DNA of 64,000 nucleotides from Dactylis glomerata (taxonomy: Eukaryota > Streptophyta > Magnoliopsida > Poales > Poaceae): NCBI GenBank assembly GCA_007115705.1, contig QXEO01000413.1, positions 1,054,001-1,118,000 of the forward strand, in the 5' to 3' direction. Position numbers and translations under genes: made by a program. The notes beneath the pieces are model-generated. The model had not been told where the DNA came from. It ran no database searches and was given only the letters and a program-made list of their open reading frames with translations. Shown here piece by piece: positions 23,995-36,787 of this stretch. Every line of letters starts with the position of its first letter. Within the stretch, counting starts at the first letter, position 1.

Positions 23995-26023
23995 TTTTCA
24001 TTTGCCAAGAACACTCCGTTTTTCACTCTTATCGTTCAACGAGTGTTCTCTTTTTCTAGAACTGCATTTAGCTTTCATTTTTCACCTTGATTTTTGTTTA
24101 GATCTTGTTTTATCTTTGCATCAAGGTGTATTTGGACCTCTGGTCTATGTTGGTATTCATCAAAAAAAGTTGTTTTAGAAAGGTTCGAATGGTGTTGGAA
24201 AAGAGAAAATGTTTCATGCAAAAAAAGTGGTACAAAAAAGAGCTTGTTTAGACTGCGGCTTAGACTTTTGCATGCCATGCTTGATGTCGTTTTGATAGTA
24301 TGCTTAGTGATTTTTGCTGTAGCATGTCTTGTCTCAAATGACTGAGATTGCTTAATGAGCCTTTGAAAAAATCATGCGTTGTTTTTATTATGTGGAAGCA
24401 TTTATTTGGTTTTCTTCTTTGATGCTTTATTTGGGTTGACTTAGCGCATGCTTACAACATGTTAGACTCATACAAAGTCGCCATAAGCCTCTATGATCAT
24501 TTAGTTTTTGACTTTTGATGCTATTTTATGCTTCTCTTAATGTTTCTTTGTCGCTCTGCATGATTATGGCTATTTTTGCTCTCTTAGTTGGTCGCTTCCA
24601 GTCTTTTGCTAGCCCTCGCTTTGTACTGAGTATGAGCTCTACTCGTGCATCCAACTCCCAAAAACCAAGTTATTCCAATGTGTCCACCATACATACCTAT
24701 TAGCAATTTGCTATTCCAAAGTACATTTGACTTGCTTTTATCTATCCTTCGAATTAAACTCTTATCGGTGTTATGCGAAAATTAGTCAGGAAAGCTCTCA
24801 CGAACCTGATGGCATACTTTACTTTCCTCGTTTTTAATACTTTTGACATTGTGGCTCTTTTATGTTGACGTTATGCTTGCAAGTTGTAAGTTGGAAATTA
24901 GCCAAACCATGCCGTCATAGGGTAAGCTTTCAACATTGCACTTCTTATTTGAGTTGATATCGTGATCTTTTGTTTATGGATACTCGCGATGTGAAACAAG
25001 TTGGGAATCTTGCAAGATCATGGAGTTTTTATATGTTTTAGAGAAACGCCTAAGCCGCTAATCTAAGCCATGCATAATTCATGGTGAAAATTTACAGCAT
25101 ACCTATAGTGGGCATTCGACGACGCATCTCAAAATAAAAAGCTATACCAATGGTAAATAAAAGAGATGCCGAGGTGTTCATTGTCTGTTTGTCCTGTCAT
25201 TTTGATGTGGGCTTGTTCCATGTCATCGGGCACGGAGGTACCCCATTGGCGGTTCTCGATGATACGCATATACTTACAATGACAAGAGCTTGCTTGGGAC
25301 CCTAAGTCGAGTAGCATGAGGTTTGGATATTCGTACTTCACGGGACACAAGGTTTTCAACTTATGATTTGTCAAGCATATGCTCATAAATGTTCTTGCAT
25401 TTACTTTAACCATTCAAGATGCCTATGATGTGGGCAATGAGAGCTCAAAGCTAGTAAGTACCATAATTTTTAAAGGTTTACAAAACTTGCAATCACTGCT
25501 TCCCTCTGCGAAGGGTCTTTCTATTACTTTTATGTTGAGTCACCACCTTCTATCTTTATGCACCGTCTAAGAGAGCATAGTTGCCATTCTGAGTATAATG
25601 TGCATTGTCCCAAAGTTATCATTGGTTGATTCATTATTTTGGTTTCACTTGTTCTTAAATTATTTGTATCTAGTCGCCCTCTTAAACTTGAAGGTGTCCT
25701 ATGCATTTATGTTTTGCTATTACATGAGGGACAAGCTGAAAACCATTTGCTATGTTTTCCATATGATTTGAACACACGTTTGACTTTCATTGTTTCATTG
25801 TTCATGATCTTTCATTTGTGTTATTTTACATGTTATAACATGGTTGCTAAGTTTCTTATTGTCAAGATTATATCTTCATGCCCATGTTTTAAGTTCTTTT
25901 GATCCCAGTACTCAATGCTTACATAGATGATCAAGATTGTGATGGTGCATGTCACCTCAAAAATTATTCTTTTGTTATCACTTACCTACTCGAGGACGAG
26001 CAGGAGTTAAGCTTGGGGATGCT
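23995..26023 (+). mobile_element. Element C: 3' internal fragment (beta cassette)
   Basis: This is the 3' non-coding module of another family member, entered in mid-module because B inserted into it; the rest of C lies left of the window. It contains the beta cassette (about 24689-25490) and the polypurine tract (26009-26023). There is no coding sequence. Confidence 0.85.
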
Positions 26024-27650
26024 TGATACGTCTCAAACGTATCTATAATTTTTGATGCTCCATGCTTGTTCTTTCACCATTTGCTTAGTGTTTTGTTACA
26101 CTTCATGGCGTTTTTATGAATTTTCTGGAACTAACCTATTAACAAGATGCCACAGTGCCAGTTTCCTATTTTTGCTATTTTTGTGTTTCAAAAAAGTTAC
26201 ACAGGAAATATTCTCGGAATTGGACGAAACAAAAGCTGAACCTCCTATTTTTACCGAAGCTTCGCGAAGACCGAAGATGACACGGAGAGGGGCCAGAGGC
26301 TGGCCACACCACAAGGGGCACGTCCCAGCCCCTGGCCGCGCCCACACATGGTGAGCCCGCCTGGTCCACCTCCTGACGATGCCCCTTTGCCTATAAAGAC
26401 CCCTCAACGGGAAAAACATAAGGGACGGACCACTTTTCCCAGAAACATACTGCAAGCCGCCGCTGTTGCCGTTGCGAGATCACGAGGATCCAGGAGCTCT
26501 TCACGGCACCCTGCCGGAGGCCTTCTACACCACCATGGTCGCCTCCGGAGTGATGTGTGAGTAGTCTACCTTGGACTATGGGTCCATAGCAGTAGCTAGA
26601 TGGTTGTCTTATCCACCATGTGCTTCATGTTTAGATCTTGTGAGCTGCCCTACATGATCAAGATCATCTTTATGTAATCATACATGTTGTGTTTGTTGGG
26701 ATCCGATGAGTATTGGTACTATGTCAAGTTGATGTGCTGAAATTATATCTTATGTTATCTCTATGTTGTTTATGATCTTGCATGCTTTCCGTTGCTAGTA
26801 GCTATCTTGGCCGAGTAGATGCTAGTAACTCCAGGAGGGAGTATTTATGCTCGATAGTTGGGTTCATGCCTCTATTTAATCTGGGGGAGTGACAGAAACC
26901 TCTAAGGTTGTAGATGTGCTGTTGCCACTAGGGACAAAACAACATTCTTGTGTCTAAGGACATTTGCTTTGTTTACATTACGCACTTTGCTTAATGCAAT
27001 TATCTGTTGTTCGCAACTTCATACTCAAGGGGTCCTCGGACGATTCCCCGCGAGTGGATTTTTAGTCATAGATGCAGTTGGATGGCGATCTACGTATTTT
27101 GTCGTAATGCCCAGAGTAAGCCTCATAGTGATCCTCGTGATGTATGTACGTTATCTTTACTCTATCAATTGCCCAACTATAATTTGTTTACCCAGCATGT
27201 GTTATTTATCTTATGGAGAGACACCACTAGTGAACTATGGACCCCGGTCCAATTTCCTTTACATTGTTACACCATTTTACTTTACTCGCACTGTTTACTT
27301 TACTTGCATTACTATTATCCAATTACCACTTAATACGCTCATTCCTTTGTTTACAGCAAACCGGTGAGATTGACATCCTCATCGTAAGTTGAGAGCAAAG
27401 TATTTGTTTGTGTTTTGTGCAGGTTTCACGTTGCTGCTAGGTGAAGAAGCTCCTACGCACCAGCAAGTTGTCTGGCACCACCCGGAGTGTCGTGAAGCTA
27501 ACAAGCATCACCTTCTTAAGTTTGGCTCTCTCCTACTGGATTGATTACCTTGGTTTCATAACTGAGGGAAAACTTATTGCTGTGCTCATCACACCTTCTC
27601 TTGGGGTTCCCAACTGGTCGGTCATTTACATCATCAACACCGCACCATCA
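26024..27650 (+). repeat. Element C 3' LTR
   Basis: Starts TGATACGTCTCAAACGTATC, has a TATA box at 26392-26398 and ends ...CACCGCACCATCA. It is more diverged from its relatives than they are from one another, consistent with an older insertion. The next bases GAGGC are the likely TSD. Confidence 0.86.
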
Positions 27651-28217
27651 GAGGCTCCCAAGAAATCGCCACTGAGGCACCACAAAGCTTGGGAGGATCT
27701 CCACAACTTAATTGGATGTCCCCAAGAAATCACCATGGAGGCACCACAAAGCTTGGGAAGATCTCCACAACTTAATTGGAGGTCCCAAAGAAATCCACTA
27801 AGCCGTCTAGGGTTCCAAGAACCCAAGAGGATATAACCTTCTTGCTTTCACTACCAAATCTCTGAGGAGAACTCAAACTGATGCACCAAATGTAATGGCA
27901 AGAACACACAAAGTGCTCAAATCCTTCACTCTCAAATTCAACCAAAACAACAAATGCTATGGAAGAATATGGGAGGAAGAACAAGGAGGAAATCCACAAA
28001 GAACTCCAAGATCTAGATCCAATGGGTTCCCCTCACAAAGAGGAAAAAGTGATTGGTGGAAATATAGAACTAGATCTCCCCTCTTTTTTCTCTCAAAGAT
28101 ATGCAAGAATCATGGGAGGGATTGAGAGAAGGACGAGCTTTCCAAGGTCAACAATGGAGGGAGAGAGAGGGGAAAAACGAGCTCCAAGGGTTGGGGGTTG
28201 TTGGTGAAGAAGCCCCC

Positions 28218-28224
28218 TTAAATA
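28218..28224 (-). promoter_or_regulatory. Predicted TATA box of LTR X
   Basis: TATTTAA on the minus strand lies just downstream of the palindrome cluster and before a GC-rich leader. Confidence 0.45.
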
Positions 28225-28264
28225 GGTCCCCCAAAATCCAACCGTTATAGCCCAAAATCGCCCA

Positions 28265-28495
28265 GGAGCGGTACTACTACTGCCCCAAGCGGTAATACTG
28301 CTCGACTAAAAAGTTGCACAAAAACTGGGTAGAAAAAACAGAAAGCGGTAGTACTGCTGCTCCAAGTGGTACTACCTCTTAGCAAAATCAACTTTACTGC
28401 AAGCGGAAAATTCTAAGAGATAGTAGACCGGTACTTTGGAGCGGTAGTACCACTCGGGCGGTACTACTGCTCGTACGAGCGGTACTTCCGTTGCC
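28265..28495. repeat. Cluster of GGTAGTACC-type palindromes
   Basis: About eight degenerate copies of (A)GCGGTAGTACCGC occur in 230 bp, immediately upstream of the X promoter in its transcription sense. The half-sites are self-complementary around GTAC. They may be U3 enhancer or protein-binding sites, or structural repeats. Confidence 0.6.
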
Positions 28496-29500
28496 CTAAA
28501 AACTGCAAAGCAAGCCGATATGAAAACTTCAACAGCTTTTGCATTCGGACTATGTTTTTTATGATCTTGGACTCATTGGAATCGCAACGACGAGCTCTAC
28601 AACTTTGTGCTGAGAAACATCATAGTACAAACATGGAAGGTAAAACCAAATGAAGAAAGGTTTGACCTATTTAAAAAGGATGAACCGGTAAAACCTTCAA
28701 CACCAAAAAATGCAATGAGTTTTCCATCCGAAAACCGTTTTTTGTGAGCTTGGGATTGCCGTGAAGATAATCACAAGATCTAAAACCTCACATAGAGAAA
28801 ATCCAAATAAGAACCAAGAAAGATGATGCCAAGTATACAAAGGTTTGAGCTCTCTCTGAACTATACGAATAAGTTACTCACTCGAGAGCCCCTCTTGATA
28901 GTATGGCTATCGATCCTAAAACCTGGTCTCCCAAACTATGAGACCGGTAAGAAAGAAACTCTATCAAGATCATACCTTTGCCTTTGCATTCCACTTGAGC
29001 TAGATGATGACGATCTTGACTCTCTCTAAATGGAACACCTTTCTTGATCATGCTTGCTCGCACATGCTTTATGAAGATATCTCCAAATACTCCCCCATAC
29101 CCCAATATGGGAGAGCCTTGCTTAGCTCCGTCTTCATGAGTTCATTGCACTATCTTGACTTTGTCTTCGCACATTGACTTGATCAACATTTCACTTCATC
29201 TTCTTTCTCCATCAGATGATGTCTTGAGAATGCACATTAGAGCTCACTCCATATTATTCCTCAAGACACACTCTATATAGGCTCAACTCCCTTATAACCA
29301 ACCTTCGGATCACTCCTCGAATAATACCTTGGTCATAGAATAATCCTCTTTATTTTCAACTTCTTACAACCTTGAAACCAACATATGGCTCAAGCGTTGT
29401 CTACGGACAAGTCCTACAAATATAACTCAATGCAAACATTAGTCCATATGGATTATCATTAATTACCAAAACCACACACATGGGGGCACATGCTCTTTCA

Positions 29501-29863
29501 CATGTGGTGTGCTTACCACAGACTACCATAGCTAGCTTAAATAGATAGTACGACTTCTTCCTCCTCTCGTTATTGCGAGGCAGAGGCCGGGCCGATGTCA
29601 TCGTGCCGCCGCTCGCCACCGGTACCCGTTGAAGCCGGTGAGTACGTCGAGTGGCGCCGCCGAAGATGGTGTGTCTATCGCGCCGCTCCGCGCCCGGACA
29701 ATTTACGCGACAACGACGAGCATGAATACGAAGAGCAGACATACGTACATCTTACAATATACCAAAGTTCGCGAGTCTCATGAGTCTATCGTGTCGCACT
29801 GCCGCTCGCCCCCTGTAGCCATCGAAGCCGGTGAGTCCGAGTGCGGTGATCATGGGCACCTGG
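29501..29863. other. GC-rich stretch with repeated gene-like modules
   Basis: This is 360 bp between X and D without a convincing gene. Two related modules, near 29595-29645 and 29787-29840, share GCCGCTCGCC and GAAGCCGGTGAGT, the latter resembling a 5' splice site. A block at 29690-29740 resembles 44325-44365 on the other side of D. It may be captured exon sequence in a DNA transposon. The last five bases CCTGG are D's TSD. Confidence 0.35.
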
Positions 29864-31483
29864 TGATACGTCTCAAACGTATCCATAATTTTTGATGCTC
29901 CATGCTTGTTTTTACACTTTGCCTAATGTTTCGTTACACTTTATGGCACTTTTATGCATTTTCCGGAACTAACCTATTAACAAGTCGCCACAGTGCCAGT
30001 TCCCTGTTTTCTACTGTTTTTGTGTTTCAGAAAAGCTACACAGGAAATATTCTCGGAATTGGACGAAACCAAAGCCAGTCGCCCAGAAATTTATCGAAGC
30101 TTCCAGAGAACCAAAGAGGAGATGGAGTGGGGCCACGAGGGGCCCTCACACCAGGGCGGCGTGGCCAGGGGCTGGGCCATGCCCCCTATGTGTGAGTCCG
30201 CCTCGGTCCACTTCTGACGATGCCCCTTCGCCTATAAAGACCCCCCGACGGGAAAAACCTAAGTACCCGATCAGTTTTCCAGAACACATCGCGATCCGCC
30301 GCCGCCGTCGACCCGAAGATCGGGAGGGTCCAGAAGCTCTTCCCGACACCCTGCCGGAGAGGGGAATCACCACCGGAGGTCTTCTTCATCGCCATGCTTG
30401 CCTCCGGAGCGATGAGTGAGTAGTCTACCTTGGACTATGGGTCCATAGCAGTAGCTAGATGGTTGTCTTCTCCACCATGTGCTTCATGTTTAGATCTCAT
30501 GAGCTGCCCTACATGATTGAGATCACCGTTATGTAATTCTACATGTTTGGTTTGTTGGGATCTGATGAATATTGGTGTTATGCTTGAGTTCAAGTACTGA
30601 AATTTATCTTTTGTTATCTCTATGTTGTTTATGATCTTGCATGCTCTCCGTTGTTAGTAGCTATCTTGGCCGAGTAGTTGCTAGTGACTCCAAGAGGGGG
30701 TATTTATGCTCGATAGTGGGTTCATGCCTCTATTTCATCTGGGGGAGTGACAGAAACCTCTAAGGTTGTAGATGTGCTGTTGCTACTAGGGGGAAAACAA
30801 CATTCATATGCTCGAGGGTATATGCTTTGTTTACATTACACACTTTGCTTAATGCAGTTATGTGTTGTTCGCAACTTAATACTCATGGGGTGTTCGGATG
30901 ATATCCCCGAGAGTGGATTATTAGTCATAGATGCAGTTGGATGGCGGTCTATGTATTTTGTTGTAATGCCTAGAGTAAATCTCATAGTTCCTCTCATCAT
31001 ATGCACGTCGTCTTTATTCTATCAATTGCCCAACTGTAATTTGTTTACCCAGCATGTGTTATTTTATCTTATGGAGAGACACCGCTAGTGAACTGTGGAC
31101 CCCGGTCCTATTACCTTTATATTGCTATCACATGTTTACTTTACTCGCATACTATTATCACTTTCCACTCGATACGCTCATACCCTTTGTTTCAAGCAAA
31201 CCGATGAGATTGACAACCTCATCGTAAGTTGGGAACAAAGTATTTGGTTGTGTTGTATGCAGGTTCCACGTTGCTACTAGCTGAAGATGCGCTAACTTGT
31301 TTTGTTGTGAAACGGCGCCCTTGTTGGAGTGTCACTAGGCTATCAAGCATCACCTTCAGTCGTTTGTCTGTTCCTCTCCTGATCGACATACCTTGGTTTC
31401 TTAACTGAGGGAAAACCTTGCTGCTATATTCATCACACCTTCCTCTTGGGGTTCCCAACGGGCTGGTCATCAACCAGGCATCA
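29864..31483 (+). repeat. Element D 5' LTR
   Basis: 1620 bp, TGATACG... to ...ACCAGGCATCA, with the TATA box at 30233-30239. Its partner is 35192-36787 plus 44164-44191. Confidence 0.92.
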
Positions 31484-31494
31484 AGCAAATTTTC

Positions 31495-31512
31495 TGGCGC
31501 CATTGCCGGGGA
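31495..31512 (+). promoter_or_regulatory. Primer binding site of D (tRNA-Asp type)
   Basis: TGGCGCCATTGCCGGGGA, one mismatch from the consensus, lies 11 nt after the LTR end. Confidence 0.85.
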
Positions 31513-31671
31513 GGAAGTAGAAGACTTCTGCGAGGGGAGTTTTCGCACGCACATCCTTTACTTTGTTTATTGTTTTGCTTTGCTTTATTTTATTTTTACT
31601 TGCATCGTTTTATCCAAAACCCAAAAAAATTAGAATCCTTGGTAGTTGTTATTTCTTTACTTTAGTTCATT

Positions 31672-32265
31672 ATGTTGTTCCCTAAGTACGTTCAGGAGGA
31701 CCTCACAGTAGGTAGTGGTTCAATTATTGGGAAAGATAACATTGAGGAGTTCTTTAATCATATTAGTATGCATAAAGAAGTTGAGGAAAAGTCTTTGGTT
31801 GAGCTTGCTCCTAGTTATGAAGTTGCTTCTGCTTATTTGGTTCACATGTTAGAAGCTAGGTTTGCTAGCCTTAATCCCTTTTTGCAATACATGTTCCTTA
31901 GGCTTCATGAAATTGAAGATCCTGAAAAGAAAGCTTTCATATTGGAAACTTTGCGCATAGAATTTAGAGATGTTGCCATCGAGGCTAGGAAAGTTTTTAA
32001 GAAATTTAATAAGCTTGGCTCACCTATAGCGGTTGTTGGTACACCCAATGAAGATTTTAGAGTGCCAATACCTTATAAACTTGCAGGGATTCATGATGTT
32101 TGGGAAAATAATTCTAGTTGGATTTGTCCTTTAAATCCTTTCAATGAAAGTAGTGTACCAAAGCGTGATCATAAAGGATCTTCAAAAACTTATGTGGACA
32201 CAATTCCTTTCATTGTTGAGAAGACTCCTGTAGTGGATCCTAATGCTTCTTTCATAATTACTTGA
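31672..32265 (+). CDS. 197-residue protein of unknown function, element-encoded
   Basis: The ATG at 31672 directly follows the family leader, at the place where A starts Gag and E its own ORF. The 197 residues look mostly helical, charged and soluble, with a predicted helical core (about residues 20-120) containing LAPSYEVASAYLVHMLEARF and RDVAIEARKVFKKFNKLGSP, then a less ordered tail with SSVPKRD. I see no signal peptide, membrane segment, zinc knuckle, protease or polymerase motif, and I do not recognise the family. B carries a frameshifted homologue. The last codons (NASFIIT, stop) and the bases after them match A and E, so only the body of the ORF was replaced. It could be a trans-acting helper, an adaptor for borrowed Gag, or a passenger; the sequence does not decide. 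Confidence 0.7.
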   Translation: MLFPKYVQEDLTVGSGSIIGKDNIEEFFNHISMHKEVEEKSLVELAPSYEVASAYLVHMLEARFASLNPFLQYMFLRLHEIEDPEKKAFILETLRIEFRDVAIEARKVFKKFNKLGSPIAVVGTPNEDFRVPIPYKLAGIHDVWENNSSWICPLNPFNESSVPKRDHKGSSKTYVDTIPFIVEKTPVVDPNASFIIT

Positions 32266-32279
32266 TTCGCAATTTTCTG

Positions 32280-32328
32280 CGCCTAGCTCAAAGGCGTTAA
32301 AGAAAAGCACTCTTGGGAGATAACCCAA
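32280..32328 (+). other. Tandem RNA hairpins after the stop codon (D)
   Basis: Hairpin 1 at 32280-32296 and hairpin 2 at 32313-32328 are identical in stems to those of A, B and E. Confidence 0.58.
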
Positions 32329-35191
32329 TGTTTTTACATTCAGTTCTTTTTCTTTTATTTGAGTCTTGGAAGTTATTACTACTGTAATAACCTCTCCTTA
32401 TCCTTTTTATTTCGTTTTTGTGCCAAGAGAAGCCTCTAATTTGAGTGAGGTAAGATTTGGGGATGTTGCTGTCCTGAAACTGTTTTCGGTGCTGCACCGT
32501 AAAAATTCGTGAAAATTCTCTGTATATCTTTTGGACTGTGATTTCTTGTGCATATGCCCCAGGTTATATCCAAACTTTCATTATTTGAACACTTTTTGAT
32601 TTGAGCAACAGAAAACCCTCTAAAAATTCAACCTTTGTCAGCTGTTCTGTTTTGACAGATTTCTGCCAATATTTGTGTTTGCCGCTTTATCGCTTTCTTT
32701 TTGAGTTCTTTTGATCACGGAAGTTTTGGGGAAGTTGCTACAGTAGTATATGCTTAATATGTGGTGGTTTCGGGTTGAAACCTGAAGCAAAAAGGGTTGA
32801 TTATATGTTATGCTTACACTAATGTTGCTAATAGATTTGTGTTTAGTTTTGTATGAAGGAAGTTTTCAAGTGTAGGGATCGGAGAGTGATGAGATGAGTT
32901 GAAGAACGGACAAAAGCTCAAGCTTGGGGATGCCCATGCATCACCCCAAGAAATATCCAAGAAGTACAAGCGTCAAAGCTTGGGGATGCCCCCAAGGCAC
33001 CCCTTCTTCATTGGCAAAAATGAGGTCACCTTTCAAGACACTATATTTTTATTGCTTCATGCATTATGCGTTTTTCTTGGAGCGTCAGTTGTTTTTAGTT
33101 TTCAGTTTAGTTTAGTTTTCTGCAATAAATGTTTGGACCCCAACAAATTTCTTTTGGAGAAGTTGCCTTGCTTTTCATTTGCCAAGAACACTCCGTTTTT
33201 CACTCTATTCGTTTCAATGAGTGTTCTTCTTTTTCTAGAACTGCATTTAACTTTCGTTTTTCACCGTGATATGTGTTCAGATCTTCTTATATCTTTTCAT
33301 CAAGGTGTATTTTTGCCTCTGATCTTTATTGGTTTTCATCAAAAGAGGTGTTTATAAAAAGTTTGAATGGTGTTGGAAAAGAGAAAAAGCTTTATGCAAA
33401 AAAGTGGTACAAGAAGGAGCTTGTGTAGACTGCGGCTTAGGCTTTTGCATGTCGTGCTTGATGTCTTTTTGATAGTATGCTTAGTGGTTTTGCTGTAGCA
33501 TGACTTGTCTCAAATAACTGAGATTGCTTAATGAGCCTTTGAAAGAATCATGCGTTGTTTTTATTATTTGGAAGTATTATTTTGGTTTTCTCCTTGATGC
33601 TTTATTTGGGTTGACTTGGCGCATGCTCACATGTTAGACTCTTACAAAGTCACCAATAGCCTCTATGATCATTTAGTTTTTGACTTTTGATGCTATCTTA
33701 TGCTTCTTTTAATGTCGCTTTGTCGCCTTGCATGATTATGGCCGTTATTGCTCTCTTAGTTGGTCGCTCCCAGTCTTTTGCTAGCCCTCGCCTTGTACTG
33801 AGTATGAGCTATACTCGTGCATCCAACTCCTAAAAATCAAGTTTGCCAAAGTGTCCACCATACATACCTATTAGCAATTTGCTACTCCAGGTAAATTTGA
33901 CTTGCTTTTATCAACTCTTCAAATTAAACTCTTACCAGTGTTATGTGAAAATTGGTCAGTAAAGCTCTCACAAACCGGAAGGCACACTTTACTTTTTCTC
34001 GTTCTAAAAAATTTGACATTGTGGTCTCTTATGTTGAGTTGTTATGCTTGCAAGTTGTAAGTTGGGAACTAGCCCAGCCATGCCGTCATGGGGCAAGCTT
34101 TCAACATTGCACTTCTTATTTGAGTTGATATCGTGATCTTTTGTTTATGGATACTCGCGGTGTGAAATGAATTGGGAATCTTGCGGGATCATGGAGTTTG
34201 TATATGTGTTATAGAAATGCCTAGGCCGCCAATCTAAGCCATGCATAATTCATGGTGGAAATTTGCAGCATGCCCATAGTGGACATTCGACGACGCATCT
34301 CAAAATGAAAAGCTATACAAATGGTAAATAAAAGAGATGTCGAGGTGTTAATTATCTTCTTGTCCTGTCATTTTGATGTGGGCTTGTTCTATGTCATCGG
34401 GCACGGAGGTACCCCGTTGGCGGTTCTCGATGATACGTGTATACTTACAATGACAAGAGCTTGCTTGGGACTCTAAGTAAAGTAGCATGAGGTGTGGGTA
34501 CTCGTATTCACGGGACACGAGGTTTTTAAATTATGATTTGTCAAGCATATGCAGCATAAGTGTTCTCACATTAACTTTAACCATTCAAGATGCTTATGAT
34601 GGGGGCAATGAGAGCTCAAAGCCGGTAAGTACCATAATTTTTGAAGGTTATAAAACTTGCAATCACTGCTTCCCTCCGCGAAGGGCCTTTCTTTTACTTT
34701 TATGTTGAGTCACCACCTTCTATCTTTATGCACCATTAAGAGAGCATAGTTGTCATTCTTAGTATAATGTGCATTGTCCCAAAGTTTTCATTGATTGATT
34801 CATATTGTTGGTTTCACTTGTTCTCAAATTATTTGTATCTTGTCGCCCTCTTAAACTTGAAGGTGTCCTATGCATTTATGTTTTACTCTCCATGAAGGAC
34901 AAGCTGAAAACCATTTGTATGTTTTTCCTTATGATTTGAACACACGTTTGACTTTCATTGTTTCATTTTCATGATCTTTTGTTTGTGTTCATTTTCATGT
35001 TTATAACATGGTTGCTAAGTTTCTTCTATCAAGAATATGTCTTTCATGCCCATGTTTTAAGTTCTTTTGATCCCAGCTCACAATGCTTACATATATGATC
35101 AAGATTGTGTAGGTGCATATCACCTCAAAAATTATTTATTTTGTTATCACTTACCTACTCGAGGACGAGCAGGAGTTAAGCTTGGGGATGC
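32329..35191 (+). other. Element D 3' non-coding module (beta cassette)
   Basis: No gene. Purine-tract-like motifs occur at 32930-32943 and 32976-32990, the beta cassette at about 33860-34660, and the true polypurine tract at 35178-35191. The open frame at 32899-33357 begins at a non-ATG codon and is shared DNA rather than a supported protein. Confidence 0.75.
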
Positions 35192-36787
35192 TGATACGTC
35201 TCAAACGTATCCATAATTTTTGATGCTCCATGCTTGTTTTTACACCATTTGCCTAATGTTTCGTTACACTTCGTGGCACTTTTATGCATTTTCTGGAACT
35301 AACCTATTAACAAGTTGCCACAGTGCCAGTTCCCTGTTTTCTACTGTTTTTGTGTTTCAGAAAAGCTACACAGGAAATATTCTCGGAATTGGACGAAACC
35401 AAAGCCAGTTGCCCAGAAATTTACCGAAGCTTCTAGAGAACCGAAGAGGAGTTGGAGTGGGGCCACGAGGGGCCCTCACACTAGGGCGGCGCGGCCAGGG
35501 GCTGGGCCACGCCCCCTATGTGTGAGGCCGCCTCGGTCCACTTGTGACGATGCCCCTTCGCCTATAAAGACCCCCCGACGGGAAAAACCTAAGTACCTGA
35601 TCAGTTTTCCAGAACATATCGCGATCCGCCGCCGCCGTCGACCCAAAGATCGGGAGGGTCCAGAAGCTCTTCCCGGCACCCTGCCGGAGAGGGGAATCGC
35701 CACCGGAGGTCTTCTTCATCGCCATGCTTGCCTCCGGAGCGATGAGTGAGTAGTCTACTTTGGACTATGGGTCCATAGCAGTAGCTAGATGGTTGTCTTC
35801 TCCACCATGTGCTTCATGTTTAGATCTCATGAGCTGCCCTACATGATTGAGATCACCGTTATGTAATTCTACATGTTTGGTTTGTTGGGATCTGATGAAT
35901 ATTGGTGTTATGCTAGAGTTGAAGTACTAAAATTTATCTTTTGTTATCTCTATGTTGTTTATGATCTTGCATGCTCTCCGTTGTTAGTAGCTATCTTGGC
36001 CGAGTAGTTGCTAGTGACTCCAAGAGGGGGTATTTATGCTCGATAGTGGGTTCATGCCTCTATTTAATCTGCCGGAGTGACAGAAACCTCTAAGGTTGTA
36101 GATGTGCTGTTGCTACTAGGGGGAAAACAACATTCATATGCTCGAGGGTATATGCTTTGTTTACATTACACACTTTGCTTAATGCAGTTATCTATTGTTC
36201 GCAACTTAATACTCATGGGGTGTTTGGATGATATCCCCGAGAGTGGATTATTAGTCATAGATGCAGTTGGATGGCGGTCTATGTATTTTGTTGTAATGCC
36301 AATAGTAAATCTCATAGTGATCCTCTCATCATATGCACATCGTCTTTATTCTATCAATTGCCCAACTGTAATTTGTTTACCCAGCATGTGTTATTTTATC
36401 TTATGGAGAGACACCGCTAGTGAACTGTGGACCCCGGTCCTATTACCTTTATATTGCTATCACCTGTTTACTTTACTCGCATACTATTATCACTTTCCAC
36501 TCGATACGCTCATACCCTTTGTTTCAAGCAAACCGGTGAGATTGACAACCTCATCGTAAGTTGGGAACAAAGTATTTGGTTGTGTTGTATGCAGGTTCCA
36601 CGTTGCTACTAGCTGAAGATGCGCTAACTCGTTTTGTTGTGAAATGGTGCCCTTGTTGGAGTGTCACTAGGCTATCAAGCATCACCTTCAGTCGTTTGTC
36701 TGTTCCTCTCCTGATCGACATACCTTGGTTTCTTAACTGAGGGAAAACCTTGCTGCTATATTCATCACACCTTCCTCTTGGGGTTCC
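35192..36787 (+). repeat. Element D 3' LTR, main part
   Basis: Matches 29864-31450. It is interrupted at ...GGGGTTCC by element E; GTTCC (36783-36787) recurs at 44159-44163. The TATA box is at 35563-35569. Confidence 0.92.

Larger units (their letters stand above)
27651..29500 (-). repeat. LTR fragment X (TGAAAG...-type)
   Basis: Read on the minus strand this begins TGAAAGAGCATGTGCCCCC at 29500, a start I recognise from very common Triticeae LTRs. It runs through a U3 region with GGTAGTACC palindromes, a TATTTAA promoter (28218-28224) and a long leader to 27651, where C interrupts it. The leader has a duplicated ~70-bp block with CCTCCAATTAAGTTGTGGAG-like sequence (27660-27785). No internal region is visible. 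Open frames here (27441-27836, 27959-28207) look fortuitous. Confidence 0.65.

Noticed and set aside
28265..28495. Possible CRISPR-like or satellite array
   Set aside because: Units are short degenerate palindromes with irregular spacing inside a plant LTR; not a CRISPR array or a true satellite.
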